NCBI RefSeq assembly: GCF_001047675.1
Contig: NZ_CP011975.1
Coordinates: forward strand, 2,272,073 to 2,336,072
DNA length: 64,000 nucleotides
Direction: 5' to 3'
From: Yersinia aleksiciae
GTDB taxonomy: Bacteria > Pseudomonadota > Gammaproteobacteria > Enterobacterales > Enterobacteriaceae
Shown: positions 18,653-28,098 of the stretch, piece after piece
Layout of the letters: each line of letters begins with the position of its first letter
Position numbering within the stretch: position 1 is the stretch's first letter
Notes under the pieces: model-generated
Told to the model about the DNA's origin: nothing
The model's database searches: none
Seen by the model: the letters and a program-made list of their open reading frames with translations, nothing else
Translations under genes and position numbers: made by a program

Positions 18653-19279
18653 TTACAAATATAGTGATCTGACAATCAGGAAGTGCCCGACAAAATAGCA
18701 TCCCGCGACGATGGCGTCTGAAGCCCGGAAAGAGAAACGATAGCGGTTTAGTAGCCAAATACTGTGTGAAATCAGCAGTAACACTGTCCCTGCCAGCAAT
18801 GAGAAGCTCAGGTCAGTACTGCGGGCAAAGTATTGCTCACCAGCCATCCACACCATCAATAACGTCATGCCAACAAACGCCACGACGGGCCAGCGCATCT
18901 CTGCCAGCTTTGTCCAGATGGTGGCTAACAGCAATACACCGATAATGATCAAAACCAGAGGAAGTGGCCAAAACAGCGTGAAGGTCATCTGACTGGCAAA
19001 GCTGACGGTATAGAGTAAATGTGAGAGGAAAAATGCCCCTAGCGCATAAAGTAAGCGCTCACTGGGTAGCAGCAATAGGGCATCGGCGGCCAAGGTCGCC
19101 AACAAGCCTAATACAATCAGATACCCCATAGGGCCAAGGATTGGCGCTTGCCAGGCAAGTAAGAGTAGCAGCAGTAGAGTGACGGGTTTGAATACCCAAC
19201 GCTGCCAGCGTGGGCCACGATAAGTAGCATCGACAAACAACCAACCAGAAAAGAATACGGCAAGGAATGGCCAGCTCAT
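18653..19279 (-). CDS. yhhN: YhhN/TMEM86 family membrane protein
   Basis: The 208-residue protein has seven or eight hydrophobic segments and fits the YhhN family, which includes eukaryotic TMEM86 lysoplasmalogenases. The bacterial role is not settled; hydrolysis of lysoplasmalogen-like lipids is only an analogy. An AAGGAT ribosome-binding site precedes ATG 19279. It lies near zntA as in E. coli. Confidence 0.85.
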   Translation of the reverse strand: MSWPFLAVFFSGWLFVDATYRGPRWQRWVFKPVTLLLLLLLAWQAPILGPMGYLIVLGLLATLAADALLLLPSERLLYALGAFFLSHLLYTVSFASQMTFTLFWPLPLVLIIIGVLLLATIWTKLAEMRWPVVAFVGMTLLMVWMAGEQYFARSTDLSFSLLAGTVLLLISHSIWLLNRYRFSFRASDAIVAGCYFVGHFLIVRSLYL

Positions 19280-19569
19280 TATTTATCCTTTTTTCTATGC
19301 AGGTTTCAGCGAGATACCTGGGTTGTAATAAAAAGACGCAACACCAATAACTTTGGGTATATACACTGAATAAGTGTAAAGGAAGGAAGAGCAGAGTGAT
19401 AGCGATGCGAGAGTGATTTGTATGTTTTATGACACTTAATGCGCGGCAGTGCGCATAATCAGATTTAGCGGCAGAATCAACCTGTGCAGGTCTTGGTCTT
19501 GTTTGGCTCACATGTTATGTTAACGCCGATTTCCTTTCGCTAAATCAAGGGATAGAGGCAGGTAACGCC
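19280..19569. other. Intergenic yhhN / DUF1820 gene region
   Basis: This 290-bp divergent promoter region contains a small dyad ATGCGC-GGCAGT-GCGCAT at 19439-19456. I see no recognised regulator site and no convincing ORF. Confidence 0.4.
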
Positions 19570-19890
19570 ATGGCCAATGAACAGTTGCTTTATCGTATTC
19601 AGTTTATAAATAACGGTAAGAATTATCAGCTCTATGTCCGCGAGGTAGGGCCAAGTCACCTCTTTGGATTTATTGAAATTGCTGATTTTGTCTTCGATAG
19701 CCAATCAACATTGCTGGTCGACCCCTCAACGGAAAAGCTGAAGACTGAGTTTTCAGGTGTTAACCGTAGCTATATTCCCCTGCATTCGGTTATTCGCATT
19801 GATGCCGTGACGGAAAAGGGCAGCGCCCGGATCTCCGAATTGGGCAGTAACGTGATGAGTTTCCCTTATTTGCCGGGTAATAAGCCTTAA
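19570..19890 (+). CDS. DUF1820 family protein
   Basis: This small 106-residue cytoplasmic protein has no signal peptide or membrane segment. It fits the DUF1820 family, with conserved stretches YRIQFINNGKNYQLYVREV, FGFIEIADFVF and SVIRIDAV. The function is unknown. The fold looks mostly beta. A GAGGCAGG ribosome-binding site lies before ATG 19570. yhhM follows 56 bases later on the same strand. I do not recall a counterpart at this position in E. coli K-12. Confidence 0.8.
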   Translation: MANEQLLYRIQFINNGKNYQLYVREVGPSHLFGFIEIADFVFDSQSTLLVDPSTEKLKTEFSGVNRSYIPLHSVIRIDAVTEKGSARISELGSNVMSFPYLPGNKP

Positions 19891-19946
19891 AGGTTGGGTC
19901 ATAAACCTAATATTGCTATCGAGTGAGATCTTTCAGGTAATCCCTT

Positions 19947-20330
19947 ATGAGTAAACCTCCGTTATTATTGATTGCCGTGGTGGTATTGATCGCTGTGCTG
20001 GCGACTCGTCAATACTGGCAGAAAAAACGGCAGGATGCAGAAAATGACCGCGCACCGGTGCGCAGCCTACAAGTTGAAGTGGTCGAAAAGCGGGAAGTAT
20101 TGGCCCCTAATCGCCGCTCGCGTCAGCGCGAAGAGATTGTCGCCGAAGAGAAGCGCTATGAGGTCTATTTTCAACCACTTCTCAGCGGTATAATGGTGGA
20201 AAATGACAGTAAAATCAAAATGATACTGCCAAAACAGGAATATAACCGTATAGAGCAAGGCGCGCAGGGAACATTGCGTTTACAAGGCACCCGCTATATT
20301 GGTTTTACCCCAAATTCAGCCGCTAAATAA
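19947..20330 (+). CDS. yhhM: YhhM, DUF2500 family membrane protein
   Basis: The 127-residue protein has one N-terminal membrane helix (about residues 5-21), a charged linker and a small soluble domain. It aligns with E. coli YhhM at MSKPPLL, PNRRSRQ, RYEVYFQP and GTLRLQGTRYIGF. The function is not known. It converges with yhhL and rsmD, as in E. coli. Confidence 0.88.
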   Translation: MSKPPLLLIAVVVLIAVLATRQYWQKKRQDAENDRAPVRSLQVEVVEKREVLAPNRRSRQREEIVAEEKRYEVYFQPLLSGIMVENDSKIKMILPKQEYNRIEQGAQGTLRLQGTRYIGFTPNSAAK

Positions 20331-20337
20331 GCCAGTA

Positions 20338-20362
20338 CTGCCATAACCCTTAGCAATGGCAG
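20338..20362. terminator. Weak hairpin between yhhM and yhhL
   Basis: CTGCCAT and ATGGCAG form a 7-bp stem over an 11-nt loop between the convergent genes. No T-run follows, so termination is uncertain. Confidence 0.35.
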
Positions 20363-20390
20363 CTTAGGCAACAGCATCGCGGCAGAAGCG

Positions 20391-20663
20391 CTATTTTTTA
20401 GGCAGTGGCGGTTGTTTCTTTTGCCAAGCCAGCAATTCGAACACCCCGAAGACAAAAATTTTAAATTGCTGCAATCCACTGATCGGTTGATCTTTTGGTT
20501 GGGTGGATTTGAGCAATATCAGTTGTAGACCGTGCATCAACACCATAAAAATCAGAGCAACATTAACAAAATATTTTAGGGGGGTAGGGAATGGCTGGAA
20601 CAGATTCAGCAGCAAGAAGAACCATACTCCTAACATCAATAATCGGCCGAGATTAATCCACAT
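20391..20663 (-). CDS. yhhL: YhhL, DUF1145 membrane protein
   Basis: The 90-residue protein has two hydrophobic segments (MWINLGRLLMLGVWFFLLLN and FVNVALIFMVLMHGLQLILL) and a basic C-terminus. It matches E. coli YhhL (LFGVFELLAWQKK near the end). The function is unknown. I chose ATG 20663 by alignment. Its start overlaps the 3' end of rsmD by 11 bases, so translation is probably coupled. Confidence 0.88.
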   Translation of the reverse strand: MWINLGRLLMLGVWFFLLLNLFQPFPTPLKYFVNVALIFMVLMHGLQLILLKSTQPKDQPISGLQQFKIFVFGVFELLAWQKKQPPLPKK

Positions 20664-21306
20664 GGTGTTGCTCCTGTTCTTCAACTGATCCACCATCTTG
20701 GTGAGCCCCTTTACGACGAATATAGAGGCGATAGGCAACTTGTCCAGCAATCTTCTCACGATGCAACTGCCAACTGGCTGGGACATCGGTAGCGGCACTT
20801 TCGGCCTCGGCTTCGACATAAATCCAGGCATCGGTCGTCAGCCAGTTAAATTGCTCCAGTAAATTGATGGTTTCCGCTAACAAACCTTTACGGAACGGAG
20901 GATCAAGGAATACCAGATCAAAGGATTGCCCAGGTTGGGCCAGCCACTGTAAGGCGTTGGTATTCACCACTTGCCCATTTTCGGCGTTCAAGAGCGTCAG
21001 ATTATTGCTCAATTGCTTAGCAACATGGCGATCGGCTTCCAGCAATACGGCTTCGCCTGCGTAACGGGATAGTGCTTCCAGCCCCAAGGCACCGCTACCC
21101 GCAAAGCAATCCAGGCAGCGAACGCCCTGAATCATGGGGGCCAGCCAGTTAAACAGTGTCTCCCTGACCCGATCTGTTGTAGGGCGCAGTCCAGGGCTAT
21201 TTGGCACCGGCAATTTACGCCCTCGCCATTTGCCACCAATAATCCTGATCTGTCCTGCGGACTGTTGTGGTGCTTGTTTTTCTTTTGCTATCGGTCGTTT
21301 TGCCAT
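20653..21306 (-). CDS. rsmD: 16S rRNA (guanine966-N2)-methyltransferase RsmD
   Basis: RsmD methylates G966 of 16S rRNA in the 30S subunit. The 217-residue protein has the N-terminal GGKWRGRKLPVP block, the AdoMet site CLDCFAGSGALGLEALSR and the catalytic motif VFLDPPF. It diverges from ftsY, the arrangement known from E. coli. Confidence 0.95.
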   Translation of the reverse strand: MAKRPIAKEKQAPQQSAGQIRIIGGKWRGRKLPVPNSPGLRPTTDRVRETLFNWLAPMIQGVRCLDCFAGSGALGLEALSRYAGEAVLLEADRHVAKQLSNNLTLLNAENGQVVNTNALQWLAQPGQSFDLVFLDPPFRKGLLAETINLLEQFNWLTTDAWIYVEAEAESAATDVPASWQLHREKIAGQVAYRLYIRRKGAHQDGGSVEEQEQHHVD

Positions 21307-21523
21307 AGATCGCTTTGCTTGAAAATCGGCCAGTATTGCAGCACTGGATAAGAGAGTTAGCGTCTATTCTACCTATAGCTCCTCCTAGGGGGAAACGTTA
21401 AACTTTTGTTGATTGAATTCACAATAGAAAGCAGCATCGTGCGCGTGTTGCTGTTCAGGGGAAAGTGATAGACTTGCGAACTATTATCTTATTTATGCAA
21501 ACCCAAAGTAATTAGAGTCCAAA

Positions 21524-23107
21524 ATGGCAAAAGAAAAAAAACGTGGATTTTTTTCCTGGCTGGGTCTTGGCCGTCAGAGTGAAGAACAAGCAGTAGAGCC
21601 ATTGGCTACTGAGAAAAAAGGTGTTGCTGAGCCAGCTGAAGAGCAAGTTATCAGCGAAAAACAGGCCGAAGTTGCACCTGAAGTAACATCTGAAAGTGCG
21701 CCTGCGGAAGTAGAGCTACATGAACAATCTGCGGTAACGCCAGGTGAGTGGGATAGCGCTGCTATCAGTGAAGCCGCGGCTGAAACTCTGCCAGAGGTGG
21801 GTACTGAACCTACTGCTCAAATCGTCGACGAGCCGATCAATTTATCTTCAGAACCTGAGTACTTACAGCATCATTTCTCTGAATCTCAGAGTGATGATAA
21901 CAATGCTGCTGAATGGGATGAAGGGACTGTCAGCGCGCCAGAACTGCCGATAACAGAAAAGAATATCGTTACCGATAGTGTGGTACCACAGGCTGTTGTG
22001 GAACTGCCGTTGACTGAGATTATCGAGCAAACGGTTGTCGTTGAAGAAGATACTCTCGTTGAAAAAAATACGGCTATTGAAGAAGATGCTGCCGTTGACG
22101 ACGACATTGAATCGAAAGAAGAACCGGAAGAAGAGCTTGAAGAGGTCATTGTTCCGTTTGTGGCGCAGGAACAAGAGCGGCCAACCAAAGAGGGCTTCTT
22201 CGCGCGGTTAAAACGCAGTTTACTTAAAACCAAGCAGAATCTCGGCTCTGGTTTTATGGGGCTGTTCAGCGGTAAAAAAATCGACGACGATCTGTTTGAA
22301 GAGTTGGAAGAACAGCTCCTGATCGCCGACGTTGGTGTCGAAACCACTCGCAAAATCATTACCTCATTGACTGAGCATGCTAGCCGCAAGCAGCTAAAAG
22401 ATGCCGAAGCCTTATATGGCAAGCTCAAAGAGGAAATGTCCGAAATTCTGTCTAAAGTAGACAAACCACTGGATGTTAGTGGTAAAAACCCATTTGTTAT
22501 TTTAATGGTTGGCGTTAATGGTGTAGGTAAAACGACCACCATCGGTAAACTGGCGCGTCAATTTCAGGCTGAAGGTAAATCCGTCATGCTGGCTGCGGGA
22601 GATACTTTCCGCGCCGCTGCGGTAGAACAACTGCAAGTTTGGGGTGAACGCAACAAAATTGCCGTGGTGGCTCAACATACTGGCGCGGACTCCGCCTCGG
22701 TGATTTTCGATGCTATTCAAGCCGCTAAAGCCCGTGGTATTGATGTGCTGCTGGCCGATACCGCCGGGCGTTTGCAGAACAAAGCCCACTTGATGGAAGA
22801 GTTGAAGAAGATTGTCCGGGTGATGAAAAAACTGGACGGCGATGCCCCCCATGAGGTTATGCTGACGTTAGATGCCAGTACCGGACAAAATGCGGTGAGT
22901 CAGGCGAAACTCTTTAATGAAGCAGTGGGTCTGACTGGGATTACCCTGACTAAACTGGATGGTACCGCCAAAGGCGGGGTGATTTTCGCCATCGCAGATC
23001 AGTTTGGTATTCCAATCCGTTATATCGGTGTTGGGGAAGGTATAGAAGATTTACGGCCATTCAAGGCTGACGATTTTATTGAGGCTCTTTTTGCCCGAGA
23101 GGATTAA
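21524..23107 (+). CDS. ftsY: Signal recognition particle receptor FtsY
   Basis: FtsY is the membrane-associated SRP-type GTPase that docks SRP-ribosome complexes for co-translational insertion. The 527-residue protein has a basic N-terminal amphipathic start (KEKKRGFFSWLG), a long acidic A domain to about residue 225, and the NG domain. The GTPase motifs are GVNGVGKTTTIGKLA, LLADTAGR and TKLDGTAKGG. It heads the ftsYEX cluster, with ftsE starting 5 bases after the stop. Confidence 0.97.
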   Translation: MAKEKKRGFFSWLGLGRQSEEQAVEPLATEKKGVAEPAEEQVISEKQAEVAPEVTSESAPAEVELHEQSAVTPGEWDSAAISEAAAETLPEVGTEPTAQIVDEPINLSSEPEYLQHHFSESQSDDNNAAEWDEGTVSAPELPITEKNIVTDSVVPQAVVELPLTEIIEQTVVVEEDTLVEKNTAIEEDAAVDDDIESKEEPEEELEEVIVPFVAQEQERPTKEGFFARLKRSLLKTKQNLGSGFMGLFSGKKIDDDLFEELEEQLLIADVGVETTRKIITSLTEHASRKQLKDAEALYGKLKEEMSEILSKVDKPLDVSGKNPFVILMVGVNGVGKTTTIGKLARQFQAEGKSVMLAAGDTFRAAAVEQLQVWGERNKIAVVAQHTGADSASVIFDAIQAAKARGIDVLLADTAGRLQNKAHLMEELKKIVRVMKKLDGDAPHEVMLTLDASTGQNAVSQAKLFNEAVGLTGITLTKLDGTAKGGVIFAIADQFGIPIRYIGVGEGIEDLRPFKADDFIEALFARED

Positions 23108-23112
23108 TACGG

Positions 23113-23781
23113 ATGATTCGCTTTGAACAGGTCAGTAAAGCTTATCTAGGCGGACGACAGGCGCTGCAAGGAGTAGATTTTCATCTGCGACCGGCGGAAA
23201 TGGCGTTTCTTACCGGCCATTCTGGCGCAGGGAAAAGTACGCTGCTGAAGCTGATTTGTGGTATCGAGCGCCCCAGTGCTGGCCATATTTGGTTTGGTGG
23301 TCACGATATCAGCCGCCTGAAAAACCGCGAAGTACCCTTCCTGCGCCGCCAGATCGGCATGATCTTCCAAGATCACCATCTGTTGCTGGACCGGACGGTA
23401 TATGACAACGTCGCCATGCCATTGATTATTGCTGGTGCCAGTACCGAAGATATTCGTCGTCGCGTGTCAGCGGCGCTGGATAAGGTGGGGCTGCTGGATA
23501 AGGCGAAGAACTTCCCGATTCAGCTTTCCGGTGGTGAGCAACAGCGCGTTGGCATCGCCCGAGCGGTAGTGAACAAACCGGCGGTATTACTGGCGGATGA
23601 ACCCACTGGTAACCTGGATGATGCGTTATCCGAAGGTATCTTGCGCTTATTTGAAGAGTTTAACCGTGTGGGTGTTACCGTCTTGATGGCAACTCACGAT
23701 ACGTCGTTGATTGCCCGGCGGCGCTACCCGATTCTGACTCTGAGTCAGGGGCGGATGTCAGGAGCGCACCATGGCGAATAA
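23113..23781 (+). CDS. ftsE: Cell division ATP-binding protein FtsE
   Basis: FtsE is the ABC ATPase of the FtsEX complex, which activates septal amidases through EnvC. The 222-residue protein has Walker [14 protein letters not shown], the signature [14 protein letters not shown], Walker [13 protein letters not shown] and the switch His in ATHDTS. Its last 11 bases overlap ftsX, indicating translational coupling. Confidence 0.97.
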   Translation: MIRFEQVSKAYLGGRQALQGVDFHLRPAEMAFLTGHSGAGKSTLLKLICGIERPSAGHIWFGGHDISRLKNREVPFLRRQIGMIFQDHHLLLDRTVYDNVAMPLIIAGASTEDIRRRVSAALDKVGLLDKAKNFPIQLSGGEQQRVGIARAVVNKPAVLLADEPTGNLDDALSEGILRLFEEFNRVGVTVLMATHDTSLIARRRYPILTLSQGRMSGAHHGE

Positions 23782-24724
23782 TGCACAGAAAGCTAAAACC
23801 AAGGCGCTGAAAGGCGGTTGGCGTGAACAGTGGCGCTATTCGTGGGTCAATGCGATCGCCGATATGATGCGCCAACCACTGGCAACACTCTTGACGGTGA
23901 TGGTGATTGCCATCTCACTGACACTGCCAAGTGTCTGCTATATCGTGTGGAAGAACGTCAGTCAGGCGGCAGAACAGTGGTATCCAACCCCGCAACTGAC
24001 GGTTTATCTGGATAAAGCACTGGATGATAACGCGGCTGAAAATGTGGTCACCACGCTGAAAGCAGAAGCCGGTGTCGAGAAGGTCAATTACCTGTCGCGG
24101 GAAGAAGCGATGGGTGAGTTCCGTAACTGGTCCGGCTTTGGTGGTGCGCTGGATATGCTGGAAGAGAACCCGCTGCCCGCTGTCGCTATTATTACACCTA
24201 AGTTGGATTTCCAAAGTTCAGGGACACTGGATACCTTGCGTGACCGAGTCAGCAAAGTGGAAGGGGTCGCTGAGGTCCGCATGGACGACAGCTGGTTTGC
24301 CCGTTTGGCCGCCCTCACGGGTTTGGTTGGGCAGGTAGCGGCGATGATTGGCGTGTTGATGGTGGTTGCCGTGTTCCTGGTTATTGGTAACAGTGTGCGT
24401 CTGAGTATTTTCAGTCGGCGCGATACTATCAATGTGATGAAGCTGATTGGTGCTACTGATGGATTCATCCTGCGGCCGTTTCTGAACGGTGGCGCGATGT
24501 TGGGCTTCGGTGGCGCAGTTTTGTCGCTGATTCTCTCTGAAGCGCTGGTTTGGAAGCTTGGTTCAGTGGTCACACAGGTGGCGACGGTGTTCGGCACCAG
24601 CTTCACACTGCATGGCCTAAGCTGGGATGAGTGCCTGCTATTGGTCTTGATCTCCGCTATGATTGGCTGGATCGCAGCCTGGCTGGCGACGGTGCAACAT
24701 TTACGCCGATTTACACCGCAGTAA
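23771..24724 (+). CDS. ftsX: Cell division protein FtsX
   Basis: FtsX is the membrane partner of FtsE. The 317-residue protein has four membrane segments (about residues 40-60, 185-205, 235-255 and 285-305) and a large periplasmic loop between the first two that contacts EnvC. The [15 protein letters not shown] block is typical. It ends the ftsYEX unit. Confidence 0.95.
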   Translation: MANNAQKAKTKALKGGWREQWRYSWVNAIADMMRQPLATLLTVMVIAISLTLPSVCYIVWKNVSQAAEQWYPTPQLTVYLDKALDDNAAENVVTTLKAEAGVEKVNYLSREEAMGEFRNWSGFGGALDMLEENPLPAVAIITPKLDFQSSGTLDTLRDRVSKVEGVAEVRMDDSWFARLAALTGLVGQVAAMIGVLMVVAVFLVIGNSVRLSIFSRRDTINVMKLIGATDGFILRPFLNGGAMLGFGGAVLSLILSEALVWKLGSVVTQVATVFGTSFTLHGLSWDECLLLVLISAMIGWIAAWLATVQHLRRFTPQ

Positions 24725-24739
24725 AGAATGTTTGTTATA

Positions 24740-24777
24740 CTCTTTCCCTGCGGTGTTCAGTTACGGCAGGGAAAGAG
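24740..24777. terminator. 12-bp perfect stem between ftsX and rpoH
   Basis: CTCTTTCCCTGC (24740-24751) pairs exactly with GCAGGGAAAGAG (24766-24777) over a 14-nt loop. It starts 15 bases after ftsX. No T-run follows, so it may be a weak ftsX terminator, an RNA-stabilising stem or a structure in the longest rpoH leader. Confidence 0.55.
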
Positions 24778-24867
24778 GCGCTATTTGCCCGTTAATCCCA
24801 TCGACGCTTCCTGCTGTGTATTACCGGTTATCTGCTACGATCCACTGCAAAAAATGTGATCCAACGT

Positions 24868-24894
24868 GAACTTTTATGGCAATATCCGGTCGAA
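24868..24894 (+). promoter_or_regulatory. Sigma-E-type rpoH promoter
   Basis: GAACTT (24868-24873) and TCGAA (24890-24894) with a 16-bp spacer resemble the sigma-E promoter of E. coli rpoH (P3), which keeps rpoH transcribed at lethal temperatures. Confidence 0.6.
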
Positions 24895-24925
24895 AAACAC
24901 AGTGAAATGATAAGGTGCCCAGCGC

Positions 24926-24953
24926 TTGAATCTGTCTAAGCAGATGCTAAAAT
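24926..24953 (+). promoter_or_regulatory. Sigma-70 rpoH promoter
   Basis: TTGAAT (24926-24931) and TAAAAT (24948-24953), 16 bp apart, form a good vegetative promoter about 50 bases upstream of the rpoH ATG. Confidence 0.55.
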
Positions 24954-25005
24954 ATCGGCGCTGAGAGAAATCTGCACTATAGCCAATGCAATGAGAGGGT
25001 TTTGA

Positions 25006-25863
25006 ATGACCAAAGAAATGCAAACTTTAGCCTTAGTACCCCAAGGTAGTCTGGAAGCCTATATTCGGGCTGCCAACGCCTATCCAATGCTGACTGCAGA
25101 GGAAGAGCGGGAGCTGGCTGAACGGCTGCATTACCAGGGCGATCTGGGAGCGGCTAAACAGCTTATCCTGTCTCACCTGCGCTTTGTCGCTCATGTTGCC
25201 CGTAATTATTCTGGGTATGGTTTGCCACAGGCCGACCTTATCCAAGAAGGTAATATTGGCTTGATGAAAGCAGTTCGTCGTTTCAACCCTGAAGTTGGGG
25301 TGCGTCTGGTGTCCTTTGCGGTACACTGGATCAAAGCAGAAATTCACGAATATGTTCTGCGCAACTGGCGGATTGTTAAAGTCGCAACCACTAAAGCTCA
25401 GCGTAAGCTGTTCTTTAATCTGCGTAAAACCAAGCAGCGTTTGGGCTGGTTTAACCAAGATGAAGTCGAGTTGGTTGCCAAAGAACTGGGTGTGACCAGT
25501 AAAGACGTTCGCGAGATGGAGTCCCGCATGTCCGCACAGGATATGACCTTCGATCCATCTCCAGATGACGAAGCACGTGACGGCCAATCTATGGCCCCGG
25601 TCCTGTATTTGCAGGATAAAACCTCTGATTTTGCCGATAGCATTGAAGAGGATAACTGGGATGGCCACGCAGCAGACAAACTGGCTTATGCGATGGAAGG
25701 TTTGGACGAGCGGAGCCAGCATATTATCCGCGCACGTTGGTTAGACGATGACAACAAGTCTACGTTGCAGGAGCTGGCCGATCAGTACGGTGTATCCGCT
25801 GAGCGTGTTCGTCAGCTTGAAAAAAATGCGATGAAAAAATTACGTATGGCAATTGAAGCCTAA
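25006..25863 (+). CDS. rpoH: Heat-shock sigma factor RpoH (sigma-32)
   Basis: RpoH directs RNA polymerase to heat-shock promoters. The 285-residue protein has region 2 ([19 protein letters not shown], then [18 protein letters not shown]), a region 2.4 segment [18 protein letters not shown], and region 4 with the helix-turn-helix [21 protein letters not shown]. The RpoH box QRKLFFNLR is intact. The first coding bases are E. coli-like, so translational heat control by mRNA folding is likely; I did not fold it. Confidence 0.97.
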   Translation: MTKEMQTLALVPQGSLEAYIRAANAYPMLTAEEERELAERLHYQGDLGAAKQLILSHLRFVAHVARNYSGYGLPQADLIQEGNIGLMKAVRRFNPEVGVRLVSFAVHWIKAEIHEYVLRNWRIVKVATTKAQRKLFFNLRKTKQRLGWFNQDEVELVAKELGVTSKDVREMESRMSAQDMTFDPSPDDEARDGQSMAPVLYLQDKTSDFADSIEEDNWDGHAADKLAYAMEGLDERSQHIIRARWLDDDNKSTLQELADQYGVSAERVRQLEKNAMKKLRMAIEA

Positions 25864-25893
25864 TAGGGCGATTCAGCGATTGTGATACGACTG

Positions 25894-25924
25894 AAAGGGC
25901 GATAGAGATATCGCCCTTTTGCTT
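25894..25924. terminator. rpoH terminator
   Basis: AAAGGGCGATA and TATCGCCCTTTT form an 11-bp stem with a short loop and a T-rich tail, 30 bases after rpoH. The A-rich upstream side may also stop panM transcripts. Confidence 0.85.
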
Positions 25925-26005
25925 TTCTGGCATTCATGGCTGGGCTGGTGAAAATAACCGGTCATCTCCTCATCCGGCCACTTCTACCGCTATGGTTGCT
26001 GCGAG

Positions 26006-26398
26006 TTATCGCTGCCAGCCCTGCGTGCTACGACTAAAACCACAAGCCTGCATAAAACCTGTTATGGCCGCGCGATTTTCGGCTGTGATCTGCTCATCAC
26101 TCAGCGCCCAGCACTGAACTGCTGGCAGCTGACGCAGCGTCTCTTCAATCAGGTATAATCCCACACCGCGCCGACGCGTCACCTCTCTGACACACAAATC
26201 CTGAAGCTTGCCCTCTTGACCCTCCACGGCCACTTTCACTGCACCTAACAGGCGCTCATTAAAGCGCGCAGCAAAGAGCGGATTACCGCCGATAATCCAT
26301 TGTTGCCAGCTGGCTTGCTGCTGCTCAGGCCAGATCTTCGCTAAATCGATAAAATCCTGATGAGTCAGGTCTGTTAATCGTTCTATAGTCAGTTTCAT
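26006..26398 (-). CDS. panM: PanD maturation/regulatory factor PanM (PanZ)
   Basis: PanM is a GNAT-fold protein that promotes self-cleavage of aspartate decarboxylase PanD and reports CoA levels. The 130-residue product keeps the acetyl-CoA loop EVTRRRGVGLYLIEE, the AARFNERLLGAVKV strand and the FMQACGF end block. In E. coli it also lies beside the liv genes. It diverges from livK across a long leader. Confidence 0.9.
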   Translation of the reverse strand: MKLTIERLTDLTHQDFIDLAKIWPEQQQASWQQWIIGGNPLFAARFNERLLGAVKVAVEGQEGKLQDLCVREVTRRRGVGLYLIEETLRQLPAVQCWALSDEQITAENRAAITGFMQACGFSRSTQGWQR

Positions 26399-26819
26399 CG
26401 TCGAGAGGCCATAGGAAAGTAAAGGGTATTGTGCTGTGGTTTATTGTACTAGATCACAGACCAGAGCGTTGTGTAAGTTTTTCTGTACGTCCTTGGGGGA
26501 AAATGTTTTTTCGATACTGCATTTTCCGAGTTTTAACTGAGTAAATGATCACATAACCAGCATAACCCACTATCATTTGAGTAAAACCCATTCAATTTAA
26601 TCCTAATTTTATGCTGTTTACACCGCTTGTTTCTGCTTGTCTGAGTTGATTTACAGCATAAAACTCCTGTTTAATGACATGAAAAATAAAGTCTTATTAG
26701 AAAAAAGTGTCACTTTTGAGACTAAATCATTATTACATATGAATAAAACGTAGCGGCACGATAAAACGTTAAGACCAACACAACAAGCACGTTCACAATG
26801 ACAGATGGGGAATTCGCGG
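26399..26819. promoter_or_regulatory. panM-livK intergenic region and liv leader
   Basis: This 421-bp AT-rich stretch has no convincing ORF. It holds a stem GGAAAATG (26498-26505) / CATTTTCC (26520-26527). E. coli liv operons are repressed by Lrp with leucine and by the sRNA GcvB on livK. An AT-rich region of this length fits Lrp binding, but I cannot point to defined sites. Confidence 0.4.
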
Positions 26820-27935
26820 ATGAAATTAACAAAAGGTAAAGTGTTGCTGGCTGGGTGTATCGCGATGGCGATGAGCCATTCTGTACTGGCGAAAGACATT
26901 AAGGTTGCCATTGTTGGCGCAATGTCCGGTCCGGTTGCCCAATATGGTGACATGGAATTTACCGGTGCACGTCAGGCTATTGCTGATATCAATGCCAAAG
27001 GTGGAATTAAAGGCGATAAACTGGTCGGCGTAGAATACGATGATGCCTGCGACCCGAAACAAGCCGTTGCTGTTGCCAACAAAGTGATTAACGACGGTAT
27101 CCGCTACGTTATCGGTCACCTTTGCTCCTCTTCTACTCAGCCTGCTTCAGACATTTATGAAGATGAAGGCGTGATTATGATCACCCCTGCCGCGACAAAC
27201 GCTGATCTGACCACCCGTGGTTATAAAATGATTATGCGCACCACCGGCCTGGATTCTGATCAAGGCCCAACCGCCGCTAAATATATCCTTGAGACCATCA
27301 AACCTAAACGTATCGCTGTTGTGCATGATAAGCAGCAATACGGTGAAGGTCTGGCGCGTTCAGTGCGTGACAGCCTGAAAAAACAAGGCACAGAACCTGT
27401 GCTGTTTGAAGGCGTGACTGCCGGTGATAAAGATTTCTCCACACTGGTTGCTCGTCTGAAGAAAGAGAACGTCGATTTCGTCTACTTCGGTGGTTACTAC
27501 CCAGAGATGGGCCAAATCCTGCGTCAGGCTAAGCAAGCAGGTCTGACTGCACGCTTCATGGGCCCTGAGGGCGTGGGTAACTCCTCACTGTCCAACATCG
27601 CCGGTGATGCTTCTGAAGGCATGCTGGTGACATTACCGAAACGTTATGATCAGGTACCGACTAACCAACCTATCGTTGATGCATTGAAAGCGAAGAAACT
27701 GGACCCAACTGGCCCATTCGTCTGGACCACCTATGCCGCACTGCAATCGCTGACCACAGCGATGGAGCGTAGCGGTAGCCAGGAGCCAGCCGATTTGGTC
27801 AAAGATCTGAAAACCGGCAAACCGGTCGAAACAGTGATGGGGCCATTGAGTTGGGATGAAAAAGGCGATCTGAAAGGGTTTGAGTTCGGTATTTTTGAAT
27901 GGCATGCGGATGGTTCATCTACCGCAGTCAAATAA
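26820..27935 (+). CDS. livK: Branched-chain amino acid / leucine periplasmic binding protein
   Basis: The 371-residue periplasmic binding protein feeds the LivHMGF transporter. A signal peptide of about 24 residues ends VLA. The mature part opens [19 protein letters not shown], and the DACDP and HLCSSSTQP blocks supply the disulphide pair. It aligns throughout with E. coli LivK/LivJ. I chose ATG 26820 because GGGGA at 26807-26811 is well placed for it rather than for ATG 26805. No second binding protein gene lies nearby, so it may serve leucine, isoleucine and valine. Confidence 0.93.
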   Translation: MKLTKGKVLLAGCIAMAMSHSVLAKDIKVAIVGAMSGPVAQYGDMEFTGARQAIADINAKGGIKGDKLVGVEYDDACDPKQAVAVANKVINDGIRYVIGHLCSSSTQPASDIYEDEGVIMITPAATNADLTTRGYKMIMRTTGLDSDQGPTAAKYILETIKPKRIAVVHDKQQYGEGLARSVRDSLKKQGTEPVLFEGVTAGDKDFSTLVARLKKENVDFVYFGGYYPEMGQILRQAKQAGLTARFMGPEGVGNSSLSNIAGDASEGMLVTLPKRYDQVPTNQPIVDALKAKKLDPTGPFVWTTYAALQSLTTAMERSGSQEPADLVKDLKTGKPVETVMGPLSWDEKGDLKGFEFGIFEWHADGSSTAVK

Positions 27936-27962
27936 CAATAATATTAGAAACATCAAGTTGTA

Positions 27963-27983
27963 GGGTTGCTCCCGCAGCAACCC
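27963..27983. terminator. First hairpin between livK and livH
   Basis: GGGTTGCT (27963-27970) and AGCAACCC (27976-27983) form an 8-bp stem with a CCCGC loop, 28 bases after livK. There is no T-run directly after. It probably protects the livK message from 3' exonucleases. Confidence 0.55.
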
Positions 27984-28002
27984 GGCCCCTTTTACCAATT
28001 GC

Positions 28003-28029
28003 ATCCCCCCATATTCCGGGGGGATTTTC
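28003..28029 (+). terminator. Intrinsic terminator between livK and livH
   Basis: ATCCCCCC (28003-28010) pairs with GGGGGGAT (28018-28025), followed directly by TTTT. This looks like a partial terminator that lets livK be made in excess over the membrane components. Confidence 0.7.
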
Positions 28030-28098
28030 CTCTCTGCACACAGTAGATTAGACGCAATTGGCTAGGGCAGCCAGGCAAGTGAATCAAAGGGTTAGGGT

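Noticed and set aside
21886-22542. Open frame of 218 codons on the minus strand inside ftsY, Ser-rich
   Set aside because: It is antisense to the acidic A domain and N domain of FtsY. Its Ser runs are the mirror of GAA/GAT-type codons. FtsY is certain.
25033-25722. Open frame of 229 codons antisense to rpoH
   Set aside because: It lies entirely opposite the conserved RpoH coding sequence and has no ribosome-binding site or family resemblance.
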